13,540 bases of DNA from an uncultured Alistipes sp. (GTDB taxonomy: Bacteria; Bacteroidota; Bacteroidia; Bacteroidales; Rikenellaceae). This document shows, piece after piece, positions 1 through 7,900 of the stretch. Position 1 is the stretch's first letter, and each line of letters begins with the position of its first letter. Both the position numbers and the translations under genes were made by a program. The stretch spans positions 1 to 13,540 of the forward strand of contig CAAFWE010000220.1 in assembly GCA_900766655.1 (NCBI GenBank), given 5' to 3'. Under the pieces are notes generated by a model that saw only the letters and a program-made list of their open reading frames with translations, did not search any database and was not told the DNA's origin.

Positions 1-246
1 AGCGATATTACACGCCAGCAGGATACCGTCGAGCGCCTCAAGGAGATTCCCGAGATTGTGGAGTGCCACTTCATCACTGGTACCTACACCGCTATGGTCA
101 AGCTCTATTGCGTGGATAACGAGCACTTGATGCGCACCATCTTCGACAATATCTTGCGTATTCCTGGCGTAACCAAGACCCAAACCTACATCTCGCTCAA
201 CGAGGCATTCTCGCGTGAGCCACACATTGGATATTTGGATAAGTAG
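1..246 (+). CDS. Lrp/AsnC family transcriptional regulator, C-terminal part (5' end outside window)
   Basis: The frame is open from base 1 and ends at TAG 244-246, giving 81 residues of the C-terminal portion. The segment looks like the ligand-binding RAM/AsnC domain of the Lrp/AsnC family: an early stretch (VERLKEIPEIVECHFITGTY) fits the strand-helix-strand start of that alpha-beta sandwich, and 'TGTYTAMVKLYC' followed by 'ILRIPGVTKTQTYISL' matches the usual 'G.yD....v...d' and 'i..lpGV..t.t...l' pattern. The DNA-binding helix-turn-helix lies upstream and is not visible, so the effector and targets cannot be judged. Proteins of this family bind amino acids or similar small molecules and assemble as octamers on DNA. 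The stop is one base before the queD-like start codon, so the two are probably co-transcribed. Family confidence is good; the specific identity (Lrp versus another paralogue) is unknown. Confidence 0.85.
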   Translation, partial: SDITRQQDTVERLKEIPEIVECHFITGTYTAMVKLYCVDNEHLMRTIFDNILRIPGVTKTQTYISLNEAFSREPHIGYLDK

Positions 247-247
247 T

Positions 248-700
248 ATGGCAAAAATACGATTGACAAAGGAGTTTTCGTTCGAGTCGGCCCACGCCTT
301 GGACGGATACGATGGTTTGTGCCGCGAGATACACGGTCACTCCTACCGCCTCTTCGTCACCATCAAGGGCGAGCCTATCAGCGAGGAGGGTAATCCGAAA
401 CTCGGTATGGTGATGGACTTTGGCGACCTCAAGCGCATAGTCAATAGCGAGATTGTCGACAGACTCGACCACTCCTTCGTGTTGCGCGACTCGGAGCAGA
501 ATGTCGAGCTCAAGGAGACTCTCTCGGCAAAGTTCAACAAGGTGATTTTGGTCGACTATCAACCCACTTGCGAGAATATGCTCTCGGACTTTGCAGCGCG
601 TTTGCAAAGAGCATTGCCTGAAGGTATCGAGTTGCATTCATTGCGTCTGCACGAAACAGCTACATCTTATGCGGAGTGGTATAATGATGACAATAGATAG
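248..700 (+). CDS. queD: 6-carboxytetrahydropterin synthase / 6-pyruvoyl-tetrahydropterin synthase-like protein (QueD)
   Basis: A 150-residue protein of the usual length for the PTPS/QueD family. It is expected to convert dihydroneopterin triphosphate to 6-carboxytetrahydropterin, the second step of preQ0/queuosine synthesis, in the cytosol. Visible zinc ligands are H16 (in 'FSFESAHAL'), H29 and H31 (in 'CREIHGH'). C25 has the CxxxHGH spacing typical of QueD rather than the longer spacing of animal PTPS. D74-H75 ('LDHSFVL') fits the catalytic Asp-His pair, and 'PTCEN' plus 'LHETATSYAEW' match the C-terminal substrate-binding motifs. I chose ATG 248 rather than the in-frame ATG 215 because 215 lies inside the upstream regulator gene and the family N-terminus begins right at residue 248's Met. 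The one-base gap from the regulator suggests co-transcription. A folate- or biopterin-related role is possible but less likely. No other queuosine genes are visible. Confidence 0.9.
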   Translation: MAKIRLTKEFSFESAHALDGYDGLCREIHGHSYRLFVTIKGEPISEEGNPKLGMVMDFGDLKRIVNSEIVDRLDHSFVLRDSEQNVELKETLSAKFNKVILVDYQPTCENMLSDFAARLQRALPEGIELHSLRLHETATSYAEWYNDDNR

Positions 701-730
701 GTCATTTTTTAATTTTTAATTCTTAATTAA
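701..730 (+). repeat. A/T-rich spacer with three tandem 7-mers (TTAATTN) before polA
   Basis: The 30-base gap between queD and polA has only three G or C bases. TTAATT begins at 709, 716 and 723, a strict 7-base period. No clear promoter is present: the nearest resemblance to the Bacteroidales -7 element, at 710-717, misses the final G and has no TTG at the right distance. A/T-rich leader sequence in place of a Shine-Dalgarno is normal for Bacteroidota, so this may simply be the polA translation leader. Confidence 0.45.
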
Positions 731-3622
731 GTGAAACGCCTTTTTCTTGTCGATGCTTACGCATTGATTTTCAGATACTACTACGCTTATTTGGGGCGAC
801 GCCCTATGCGCAATCGTGCGGGTATGAACACCTCGATTGTCTACGGTTTTACCAAGTTCTTGCGTGATATTCAGCGTCGCGAAAAGCCAGTCCTTCTCGC
901 TGTGTCTTTCGATCCGAAAGGGGGGTGCTTCCGTCGTGACATCTATCCCGAGTACAAGGCCAACCGCCCTGCTACGCCCGAAGATATCCTCATCTCGGTG
1001 CCCTATGTGAAGCGCCTTGTCGAGGCTATGTGCATCCCAGTGTTGGAGGTGCCGGGCTACGAGGCAGATGATGTCATCGGAACACTCGCTCGCAAGGGTG
1101 ACGAGGCGGGCTACGAGGTCTTTATGGTGACACCCGACAAGGACTATGGTCAGCTCGTTGGCGAGCGTCGCAAACTCTACAAGCAGAAGGGTGACGATGT
1201 CGAGATTGTCGACAAGGAGGCCATCAAGGCGAAGTATGGCATCGATCGTCCCGAGCTTGTGCGCGATATCTTGGCTCTGTGGGGCGACTCGTCGGATAAT
1301 ATCCCTGGCGTTCCAGGTGTAGGCGAGAAGGGTGCTTGCAAGATGGTGCAGACCTATGGCGAGGTGGAGAATATCATCGCCAATGCCGAGAATATTGGTG
1401 GCAAGACTGGTGCTAACATCCTCGCAAATGAGGAGCAGTTGCGCTTGGCCAAGGTGCTGACAACCATCCGTCTCGATGTCCCTATCGAGTTCGACGAGGA
1501 GTCACTCACCGTATGCTGTCCAGATACCGAGGCGTTGCGTGAGCTCTATACCGAGTTGGACTTCAAGAGCTTCCTCGTTGAGCTGGGTGGAGCACCTGTG
1601 GCGACTCCATCGCAACCAGCACCACAACAAGCGGTTGAGGTGACACGCCCAAAGCCGAGTGCCAAGCCAAAGGCTTCACTCGAGGGACAAGGCTCGCTCT
1701 TCGATGCGATGTTTGCCCCAGTTCCATCGGAGGAGACTCCGCAGATGGGCGGTGAGGAGGTGCAGAACGACCTCTTTGCCAATGCTTTTGCCAATGTGGC
1801 TACTGTGCCACACACATATACAACCATCTACTCGGCAGACGAACTGCGTAAGGTGGTGGCAGAGGTGGCTACCGCGCCACTCTTCTGCTTCGATATCGAG
1901 ACCTCGGGATTCGATATGTTTGGCGACCGCATTGTGGGACTCTCGCTTGCGGTGCGTGAGCACGAGGCGTGGTATGTGCCATTCGGTCACAATGCCGATG
2001 TGCGCCCTCGCAACGACATCGAGGCGGAGTATGCCTCGATTCTGCGCCCTATCTTCGAGAGCGAGAGCATTGCGAAGGTGGGACAGAATATGAAGTTCGA
2101 TATCCTCTTCTTGCGTGCTTTGGGTATCGAGGTCAAGGGTGCAAAGTGGGATACGATGCTTATGCACTATCTGCTCGATGCCGAGTCGCGTCACGGAATG
2201 GATGCGTTGGCCGAGCGATATCTCAACTACTCGCCCATCTCGATAGAGTCGCTCATTGGCAAGGGCGTGAAGCAGCTCACTATGGATATGGTGGGTGTCG
2301 ATCGTGTGGCGGAGTATGCTGCCGAGGATGCCGATATCACACTGCAACTCTTCAACATGTTGCGCCCACAGCTCGAGGCGGAGAGTTCGCTTGCAGAGCT
2401 CTACCACACTATCGAGGAGCCAATGATTGATGTCTTGGCCGATATGGAGTGGACGGGAGTGAGGGTTGACAGCGTGGCTCTTGGCAACTACTCGGAGGTG
2501 CTCTCGCAGAGACTCGCCTCCATCGAGGCGGAGATTCGTGAGCTCTCGGGCGAAAGCGACATCAATATCAACTCGAGCAAGCAACTTGGCGAGATGCTCT
2601 TTGGTAAGATGCGTATTGCGGCCAAGCCAAAGATGACCAAGACCAAGCAGTATTGCACCGACGAGGAGTATCTGCAATCCTTTGCTGGCGAGCATCGTGT
2701 GGTCGATTTGATATTGGAGTATCGAGGAGTGAAGAAACTACTCTCGACCTATGTGGATGCACTTCCGCAACTGATAAATTCGGTGACGGGACATATACAT
2801 ACATCTTACAATCAAGCAGTTACCGCTACTGGCCGACTCTCGTCGACCAATCCGAATCTGCAGAATATACCTGTGCGCGATGAACTCGGTCGACCAATCC
2901 GTGCCGCCTTTGTGCCAAGCGACGAGCGCCATCTAGTGCTCTCGGCCGACTATTCGCAGGTGGAACTCCGACTGATGGCTCACCTGAGTGGCGACGAGAA
3001 TCTGTGCGAGGCGTTCCGCGAGGGCAAAGATATCCACGCAGCCACTGCGGCACTCATCTACAAGAAACCTATCGAGGAGGTCACCTCCGAGGAGCGTCGT
3101 CGTGCCAAGACCGCCAACTTCGGCATCATCTACGGTATCTCGGCCTTCGGTTTGAGCCAACGATTGCGTATACCGCGCAGCGAGGCGAAGGAGCTTATCG
3201 AGGGTTACTTCGACTCCTACCCGAAGGTGAAAGAGTATATGGATAGGGTGGTTGCCGATGCTCGTGAGAAGGGCTATGTCGAGACCTTGTTTGGTCGTCG
3301 TCGCTACCTTGCCGATATCGATTCGCGCAACTCCAACATCCGTGCCTTGGCCGAGCGTAATGCCATCAACGCACCAATCCAAGGTACTGCGGCCGACATT
3401 ATGAAGCTCGCAATGGTGGGTGTGGCTCGTCGCTTCAAGGCTGAGGGTATCCGCTCGCGCATTACGATGCAGGTGCACGACGAAATTGTGGTTGATATGC
3501 TTCGCTCCGAGCAGTCGATAGTCGAGCAGATTGTTCACCAAGAGATGGAGGGGGCAGCCAAGTTGTCGATTCCTCTTACAGCCGAATGTGGCGTGGGTGA
3601 GAATTGGCTCGAGGCGCATTAA
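731..3622 (+). CDS. polA: DNA polymerase I
   Basis: A 963-residue, three-domain family A polymerase that fills gaps, removes RNA primers and does repair synthesis. It starts at GTG 731, since 'KRLFLVDAYALIFR' is the family N-terminus. Residues 1 to about 290 are the 5'-3' exonuclease (D8, 'YEADD' at 110-114, 'TPDKDYGQLV', then 'GDSSDNIPGVPGVGEKGA'). About 290-365 is a Pro/Ala-rich linker. About 370-550 is a 3'-5' exonuclease that looks active: D388 and E390 of the DxE motif, and Y529-D533 of the YxxxD motif. About 560-963 is the polymerase: 'TGRLSSTNPNLQNIP', motif A with D740, motif B with K793, F797 and Y801, and motif C 'QVHDE' with H916-D917-E918. All catalytic residues expected for polymerisation are present. 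F797 is at the position that is Phe in the E. coli enzyme. The linker carries two Q-x-x-L-F peptides that resemble sliding-clamp-binding motifs. Confidence 0.98.
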   Translation: MKRLFLVDAYALIFRYYYAYLGRRPMRNRAGMNTSIVYGFTKFLRDIQRREKPVLLAVSFDPKGGCFRRDIYPEYKANRPATPEDILISVPYVKRLVEAMCIPVLEVPGYEADDVIGTLARKGDEAGYEVFMVTPDKDYGQLVGERRKLYKQKGDDVEIVDKEAIKAKYGIDRPELVRDILALWGDSSDNIPGVPGVGEKGACKMVQTYGEVENIIANAENIGGKTGANILANEEQLRLAKVLTTIRLDVPIEFDEESLTVCCPDTEALRELYTELDFKSFLVELGGAPVATPSQPAPQQAVEVTRPKPSAKPKASLEGQGSLFDAMFAPVPSEETPQMGGEEVQNDLFANAFANVATVPHTYTTIYSADELRKVVAEVATAPLFCFDIETSGFDMFGDRIVGLSLAVREHEAWYVPFGHNADVRPRNDIEAEYASILRPIFESESIAKVGQNMKFDILFLRALGIEVKGAKWDTMLMHYLLDAESRHGMDALAERYLNYSPISIESLIGKGVKQLTMDMVGVDRVAEYAAEDADITLQLFNMLRPQLEAESSLAELYHTIEEPMIDVLADMEWTGVRVDSVALGNYSEVLSQRLASIEAEIRELSGESDININSSKQLGEMLFGKMRIAAKPKMTKTKQYCTDEEYLQSFAGEHRVVDLILEYRGVKKLLSTYVDALPQLINSVTGHIHTSYNQAVTATGRLSSTNPNLQNIPVRDELGRPIRAAFVPSDERHLVLSADYSQVELRLMAHLSGDENLCEAFREGKDIHAATAALIYKKPIEEVTSEERRRAKTANFGIIYGISAFGLSQRLRIPRSEAKELIEGYFDSYPKVKEYMDRVVADAREKGYVETLFGRRRYLADIDSRNSNIRALAERNAINAPIQGTAADIMKLAMVGVARRFKAEGIRSRITMQVHDEIVVDMLRSEQSIVEQIVHQEMEGAAKLSIPLTAECGVGENWLEAH

Positions 3623-3658
3623 CCGATAGGTAAGATTAAACTACTAATAATAACCAAT

Positions 3659-4795
3659 ATGAAAAGATTTTTAATTTTGCAATGTTTGGTTGCTCTGGTG
3701 ACTATGACCTATGCCCAGCAGCCACGAGTGATGAACGATGACCGCACCTACTGCCACGAGTTGGGTTGCGGCTCAAGAAAGATAGTCTCGATACCCAATA
3801 TCGATGGCTACCTGACTCTCAAGGGAGATTTTCATATGCATACTTACCTCGACGATGGCAGTGTGTCGCCCAAGGCACGAGTACGCGAGGCGTGGTATGA
3901 CGGCCTGGATGTCGTTGCTATGACTCCGCACATCGGCGTGCATAAGACCGATTGTGTGCACCTCAAGGACTACAATCTGCCCTACAAGTTGGCGGAATCC
4001 GAGGGTAAGAAGGTGGGCGTATTGGTGATTCAGAGTGCCGAGATTACCCGCAAAAAGCCTTTCGGACATATGAACGCACTCTTCCTGAAGGATTGCAATG
4101 TATTCGAGGAGAATCGTTATCTGGTGGATGAGAATGGCGTGTTGTTGCGCGACAAGAATGGTGACCGCATCCCTAACCGAGCAACCGAGATGAAGGATTT
4201 CGAGGCTGCCGAGGCACAAGGTGCATTCATCATCTGGAACCACCCGGGATGGCCCGACAAGAAATCGACACTCTACCCATTGCACAAAAAGTTAATCGAG
4301 GAGAAGCGAATCCACGCAGTGGAGTTGTTCAACAGTTCGGAGTGGTATCCTCGCGTGTTGGATTGGTTCGATACCTACAAGTTGCCGATGATGGCAAATA
4401 CCGATATTCACGCCATTTCGGCGAACACATACAATCGTTCTCTTCGTCCAATGACCTTGGTCTTTGCGAAGGAGCGTACCCTCGAGTCGGTGCGTGAGGC
4501 GATGTTTGCGGGTCGTATGTTGGCTCTCTTTGGCAATAAGTTGGCGGGCGATGCCGAGCTTATCAAGAAGTTGCTAAAGAGCTCGTTACAGGTGCGTGTT
4601 CTCGATGAGAAGAAGGGTTCTATCGAGGTTACCAATATCTCTGATATTGAGTTCGAGGCAACCTTTGGCAAGGAGCAGAAGTATGTGGTGTTCTACCCTC
4701 GTACAGCGACTATCGTCACCATACCTCAGGGCGTAGAACTTGACTTTGCGAACTGCCTCGCAGGTCGCAAAAGTGTAAAGACAAATATCTGGTAG
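3659..4795 (+). CDS. Exported PHP-domain metal-dependent phosphoesterase
   Basis: A 378-residue protein with a clear Sec signal peptide (residues 1-19, 'LILQCLVALVTMTYA', cleavage likely before Q20), so it probably acts in the periplasm. The mature part is a PHP domain (polymerase and histidinol phosphatase superfamily). Metal-ligand candidates are H59 and H61 ('DFHMHT'), D66 nearby, H91 ('TPHI'), E128 ('SAEI'), H137 ('FGHMNA'), H195 ('WNHPGW') and D249-x-H251 ('NTDIH'). Together these are the full trinuclear-site pattern. About 80 residues after the PHP core form a small beta-rich tail. It may belong to the group annotated as Sb-PDE-type phosphodiesterases, but I cannot confirm that and the substrate is unknown. 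It lies 36 bases after polA and 22 bases before priA, so it is probably co-transcribed with replication genes although exported. A perfect -7-like TAnnTTTG at 3672-3679 is within its coding region and has no -33 partner. Confidence 0.88.
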   Translation: MKRFLILQCLVALVTMTYAQQPRVMNDDRTYCHELGCGSRKIVSIPNIDGYLTLKGDFHMHTYLDDGSVSPKARVREAWYDGLDVVAMTPHIGVHKTDCVHLKDYNLPYKLAESEGKKVGVLVIQSAEITRKKPFGHMNALFLKDCNVFEENRYLVDENGVLLRDKNGDRIPNRATEMKDFEAAEAQGAFIIWNHPGWPDKKSTLYPLHKKLIEEKRIHAVELFNSSEWYPRVLDWFDTYKLPMMANTDIHAISANTYNRSLRPMTLVFAKERTLESVREAMFAGRMLALFGNKLAGDAELIKKLLKSSLQVRVLDEKKGSIEVTNISDIEFEATFGKEQKYVVFYPRTATIVTIPQGVELDFANCLAGRKSVKTNIW

Positions 4796-4817
4796 CAGAT
4801 AAAAAACATATTCACAA

Positions 4818-7028
4818 GTGAGTCGTTTTGCCGACATAGTACTTCCGCTGGCACAACCAGCCTATACCTTCGCTGTGTGCGAGGGTATGCAGGTGCGTGT
4901 GGGTGATGCTGTGGCGGTGCAGTTTGGCAAGAGCTCGGTCTATACGGGCATTGTGTGGCGACTGCACGACACCGCACCCAAGAGTGGCAAGGCGAAACCG
5001 ATACTCAAAGTGTTGTACGACAAGCCGCTCCTCTCCGAGTTGCAGATGCGATTCTGGGAGTGGATTGCCGACTACTACATCTGCTCGGTGGGCGAGGTGA
5101 TGCGTGTGGCGTTACCTTCGGCTATCAAGGCTAAGGCTCGCTGTGAGGAGGAGTTCGAGCCCTATCAACCCAAGCGTGAGGCCACCGTTGCGCTCGTTGC
5201 CGAGGCATTTGTCGGTGAGGAGCGTGAGAAGTTGTTGCGACGAGCACCCAAACGCTACGAGGCACTCTGTGCCATCGAGGAGGCGGGAGGCGTGGTGCCA
5301 CGACACAAGGTGGAGCTCGAAGCCTCGGTGTTGAGGGCGTTGCAAAAGTCGGGACTTGTGGAGCTTGGCGAGCGTGACTATCAGCTCGATACCGAGTGGA
5401 GCAAGACTCGTCTGCCTCGACTCTCCGAGGCTCAACAAGGGGCATTCGATGCTATTGCCGAGGGGTTGCAGAGCCGCTCGACAGCTCTGTTGCATGGTGT
5501 GACAAGTTCGGGCAAGACCGAGATATATACCCACTTCATCGAGGAGCGTCTCTCGCGTGGCGAGGATGTTCTCTTCCTTGTGCCCGAGATATCACTCACC
5601 GCGCAGTTGGTGGAGCGTATGCGAGCTCTCTTTGGCGAGAGTGTTACGGTCTACCACTCGAAACTAACGCCACATCAGCGCACCAAACTCTACACCGATA
5701 TGCTCTCGTCGGAGAGTGGCAACTTTGTGGTGGGAGCTCGCTCGGCGTTGTTTCTGCCCTACAAAAAGTTGGGCTTGGTGGTGGTCGACGAGGAGCACGA
5801 TTCGAGCTACAAGCAGACCGAGCCGAACCCTCGCTACAATGGTCGCGATGCCGCCATTATGTTGGCTGCAATGTCGGGTGCAAAGTGCATCTTGGGTAGT
5901 GCTACCCCTTCGCTCGAGAGCTATGCCAATGCTCTGTCGGGCAAGTACGCATATACGATGCTCGCCGAACGATACGGAGGCGTGGAGCTACCGCATATAC
6001 GCATCTCGGATACGGTGCGCAATGTCAAACGCAACGAGCGTAAACTCCACTTCAACAAGGAGTTGCTCGATGGCATTGCCAATCGTTTGGCCAACAACGA
6101 GCAGGTCATCCTCTTCCAAAACCGACGAGGATATTCGCCCTATATGGAGTGTCCGACTTGTGGCTTTGCGGCACGATGTCCGCACTGCAATGTCAACCTC
6201 TCGTCGCATCAGCAAAAGGGGCGTATGGTGTGCCACTATTGCGGCTACTACGAGCCAGTTATTCGCTTCTGCCCAAACTGCAAGACCGAGGAGTTGCGTC
6301 CAATGGGCTTCGGTACCGAGCGAGTCGAGGAGGCTATACAAAAGCTCTTCCCCGAGGCGCGAGTTCTCCGTCTCGATGGCGACACCGCCACCTCAAGTGC
6401 CGCCTACAACCGCATAATCGGAGCTTTTGCCCGCCACGAAGCAGACATCTTGGTGGGTACGCAGATTATATCGAAGGGTTTGGACTTTGCCGATGTGACA
6501 CTCATAGGCATCCTCAATGGCGACAATCTCCTCACTGCAGCCGATTTCAGGGCCGAGGAGAGGGCTTGGCAGCTGCTGATGCAGGTGGCAGGTCGAGCGG
6601 GAAGACGAGATACCCGAGGTGAGGTGGTGATTCAGACTGCCGAGCCACAGCATCCAATCTACTCGATGATTGGCGACTACAATCGTGTGGCATCGAGGCT
6701 ACTTGCCGAGCGCAAGCAGTTTGGTTACCCTCCGTTTGTACGCATCATTCGTGTCACTATGCGTAGCACCGAGACCGAGCGTCTGGTGGCTTCGTCATTG
6801 CGACTCGGTGAACAGCTCCGCAACCGCTTTGGTCGCAGAGTGCTTGGCCCCGTTTCGCCACTTATCGACCGCATTCGAGGCGAGTATAGGGTGGAGATTA
6901 TGCTCAAAATCGAGGTTGAGTCGTCGTTTGCGCGTGCGAGAGCCATTTTGCGCGAGGAGATAGAGCGTCTGCGCGAGGAGCGAGACTACCGCAATATAAC
7001 CATCATCTGCGATGTCGATATTATATAG
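4818..7028 (+). CDS. priA: Primosomal protein N' (PriA), replication restart helicase
   Basis: A 736-residue superfamily 2 DNA helicase of normal PriA length. It recognises stalled forks and D-loops and helps reload DnaB. It starts at GTG 4818 because 'SRFADIVLPLAQPAYTFAV' is the standard PriA N-terminal 3'-end-binding domain. The helicase core has Walker A 'GVTSSGKTEIY' (K233), the DEEH box at D324-H327, 'NPRYNGRDAAIML', 'ILGSATPSLES' and 'LFQNRRGYSPY'. An inserted zinc-binding region spans residues 445-488 with four CxxC pairs (CPTC, CPHC, CHYC, CPNC), giving all eight cysteines. Motifs V and VI are seen in 'VGTQIISKGLDFADV' and 'QVAGRAGR'. The last 17 bases overlap the start of the comF-type gene. 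Nothing is missing. Confidence 0.97.
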   Translation: MSRFADIVLPLAQPAYTFAVCEGMQVRVGDAVAVQFGKSSVYTGIVWRLHDTAPKSGKAKPILKVLYDKPLLSELQMRFWEWIADYYICSVGEVMRVALPSAIKAKARCEEEFEPYQPKREATVALVAEAFVGEEREKLLRRAPKRYEALCAIEEAGGVVPRHKVELEASVLRALQKSGLVELGERDYQLDTEWSKTRLPRLSEAQQGAFDAIAEGLQSRSTALLHGVTSSGKTEIYTHFIEERLSRGEDVLFLVPEISLTAQLVERMRALFGESVTVYHSKLTPHQRTKLYTDMLSSESGNFVVGARSALFLPYKKLGLVVVDEEHDSSYKQTEPNPRYNGRDAAIMLAAMSGAKCILGSATPSLESYANALSGKYAYTMLAERYGGVELPHIRISDTVRNVKRNERKLHFNKELLDGIANRLANNEQVILFQNRRGYSPYMECPTCGFAARCPHCNVNLSSHQQKGRMVCHYCGYYEPVIRFCPNCKTEELRPMGFGTERVEEAIQKLFPEARVLRLDGDTATSSAAYNRIIGAFARHEADILVGTQIISKGLDFADVTLIGILNGDNLLTAADFRAEERAWQLLMQVAGRAGRRDTRGEVVIQTAEPQHPIYSMIGDYNRVASRLLAERKQFGYPPFVRIIRVTMRSTETERLVASSLRLGEQLRNRFGRRVLGPVSPLIDRIRGEYRVEIMLKIEVESSFARARAILREEIERLREERDYRNITIICDVDII

Positions 7029-7743
7029 TGCATTGGGCGTGTTGAGGGATGTAGCGTCGCTCTTTTTGCCTCGCACCTGCATCGCTTGTGGTGATGCCTT
7101 GCGTGACAACGAGCGAGGTATATGTCTGGTGTGCCGCTATAATGCTCCGCTCACCGACTATGCTACTCAGGCAGAGAATCCGATAAAGTTGGTATTCGAG
7201 AATCTCTTTTCGGTGGAGCAGGCGACTGCGATGTTTTGGTTTGAGCTTGGCTCGGATTGGCGCACAATCGTCTACAACTTCAAGTACCACAATCGTTGGC
7301 TCTTTGCAGTGCAGATGGGCGAGTGGTTTGGCGAGGAGCTGAAGATGGGCGGACTCTACGACGATGTGGATGTGATACTCCCCGTACCGCTACACTATAG
7401 GCGTAGGATGAAACGAGGCTACAACCAGTCGGAGCTGTTGGCTGTGGGTATGGCGCGTCGGATGGGCGTAGGTTACGATTTTCGCTCGCTCAAGCGAGTG
7501 CGATGCAACGAGAGTCAAACCAACAAGAGTCGCACCGAGAGGTGGGCAAATGTCGACGATCTCTTCGAGGTGCGCGGGGCCGAAAGATTGCGAGGTAGAC
7601 ACATCTTGTTGGTCGACGATGTGCTGACTACGGGTGCTACGATAAGCGCGTGTGCCGAGGCGATAATTCGTGCTTGCGAGGGTGATGTCCGCATAAGTGT
7701 CGCTACGCTGGCGGCATCGACTCGATGGAGACCGGGCGTGTAG
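7012..7743 (+). CDS. comF: ComF family phosphoribosyltransferase-like protein
   Basis: A 243-residue protein of usual ComFC/GntX length. The N-terminus has a four-cysteine zinc site (C23, C26, C38, C41, from 'CIACGD' and 'CLVC'), followed by a type I phosphoribosyltransferase fold. The PRPP-binding loop is seen as 'VDDVLTTGATISA' at residues 201-213, and 'LPVPLHYRRRMKRGYNQSELLA' is the characteristic ComF substrate-loop region. In naturally competent bacteria ComFC is needed for DNA uptake or processing, but most ComF-family proteins have no proven reaction. The ATG at 7012 lies inside the 3' end of priA (17-base overlap), which indicates translational coupling and fits reports that ComFC-type proteins act with primosomal factors. 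The gene symbol is by family only. It ends at TAG 7741-7743, after which transcription of dnaB appears to restart. Confidence 0.92.
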   Translation: MSILYSALGVLRDVASLFLPRTCIACGDALRDNERGICLVCRYNAPLTDYATQAENPIKLVFENLFSVEQATAMFWFELGSDWRTIVYNFKYHNRWLFAVQMGEWFGEELKMGGLYDDVDVILPVPLHYRRRMKRGYNQSELLAVGMARRMGVGYDFRSLKRVRCNESQTNKSRTERWANVDDLFEVRGAERLRGRHILLVDDVLTTGATISACAEAIIRACEGDVRISVATLAASTRWRPGV

Positions 7744-7767
7744 TTTTCAAAAAGATATAAACAGCGT

Positions 7768-7798
7768 AGAGTGGCGTGGAATGGATGTTTGCCGCTCT
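7768..7798 (+). terminator. Possible hairpin after comF (weak terminator candidate)
   Basis: AGAGTGGC (7768-7775) can pair with GCCGCTCT (7791-7798) as an 8-base stem with one G-U pair and a 15-base loop. There is no proper run of T after it, only TTGTTATTAA a few bases on. It sits between the comF stop and the dnaB promoter, where a transcript end would be sensible, but the structure itself is modest. Confidence 0.25.
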
Positions 7799-7810
7799 CG
7801 TGGGTTGTTA

Positions 7811-7847
7811 TTAACAGGGTTTTTAACACGCGCACGTATGTGTGCGC
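7811..7847 (+). promoter_or_regulatory. Possible operator region upstream of dnaB: TTAACA direct repeats and GCGCAC palindrome
   Basis: TTAACA occurs at 7811-7816 and again at 7823-7828 (12 bases apart). A perfect inverted repeat, GCGCAC (7830-7835) and GTGCGC (7842-7847) with six bases between, ends directly against the predicted -33 element. The position suits a regulator-binding site. No known motif is recognised, and chance cannot be excluded for arms this short. Confidence 0.35.
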
Positions 7848-7878
7848 TTGGCGGAACTGAGAAAAAAGTTTATATTTG
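7848..7878 (+). promoter_or_regulatory. Bacteroidales-type promoter for dnaB
   Basis: TATATTTG at 7871-7878 is a perfect match to the Bacteroidales -7 consensus TAnnTTTG. TTG at 7848-7850 (CTTG, three of four bases of TTTG) is 20 bases upstream, within the normal 19-21 spacing. Transcription should begin roughly at 7882-7886, leaving a short leader of under 20 bases before ATG 7901. Confidence 0.75.
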
Positions 7879-7900
7879 TGAGATAATTCGAATAAGATAT

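Noticed and set aside
1676..2695. Long open frame on the minus strand (339 codons) opposite polA
   Set aside because: It is a mirror of the polA codon pattern, has no recognisable domain, and the + strand frame contains all Pol I motifs.
3672..3679. TAATTTTG, a perfect TAnnTTTG -7-like element
   Set aside because: It lies inside the first codons of the PHP gene, has no TTG about 20 bases upstream, and no good start codon follows it in that gene.
7697..7900. In-frame upstream extension of dnaB by 68 codons
   Set aside because: The extension runs through the end of comF and the promoter, and reads as non-coding. ATG 7901 fits the protein family and the promoter position.
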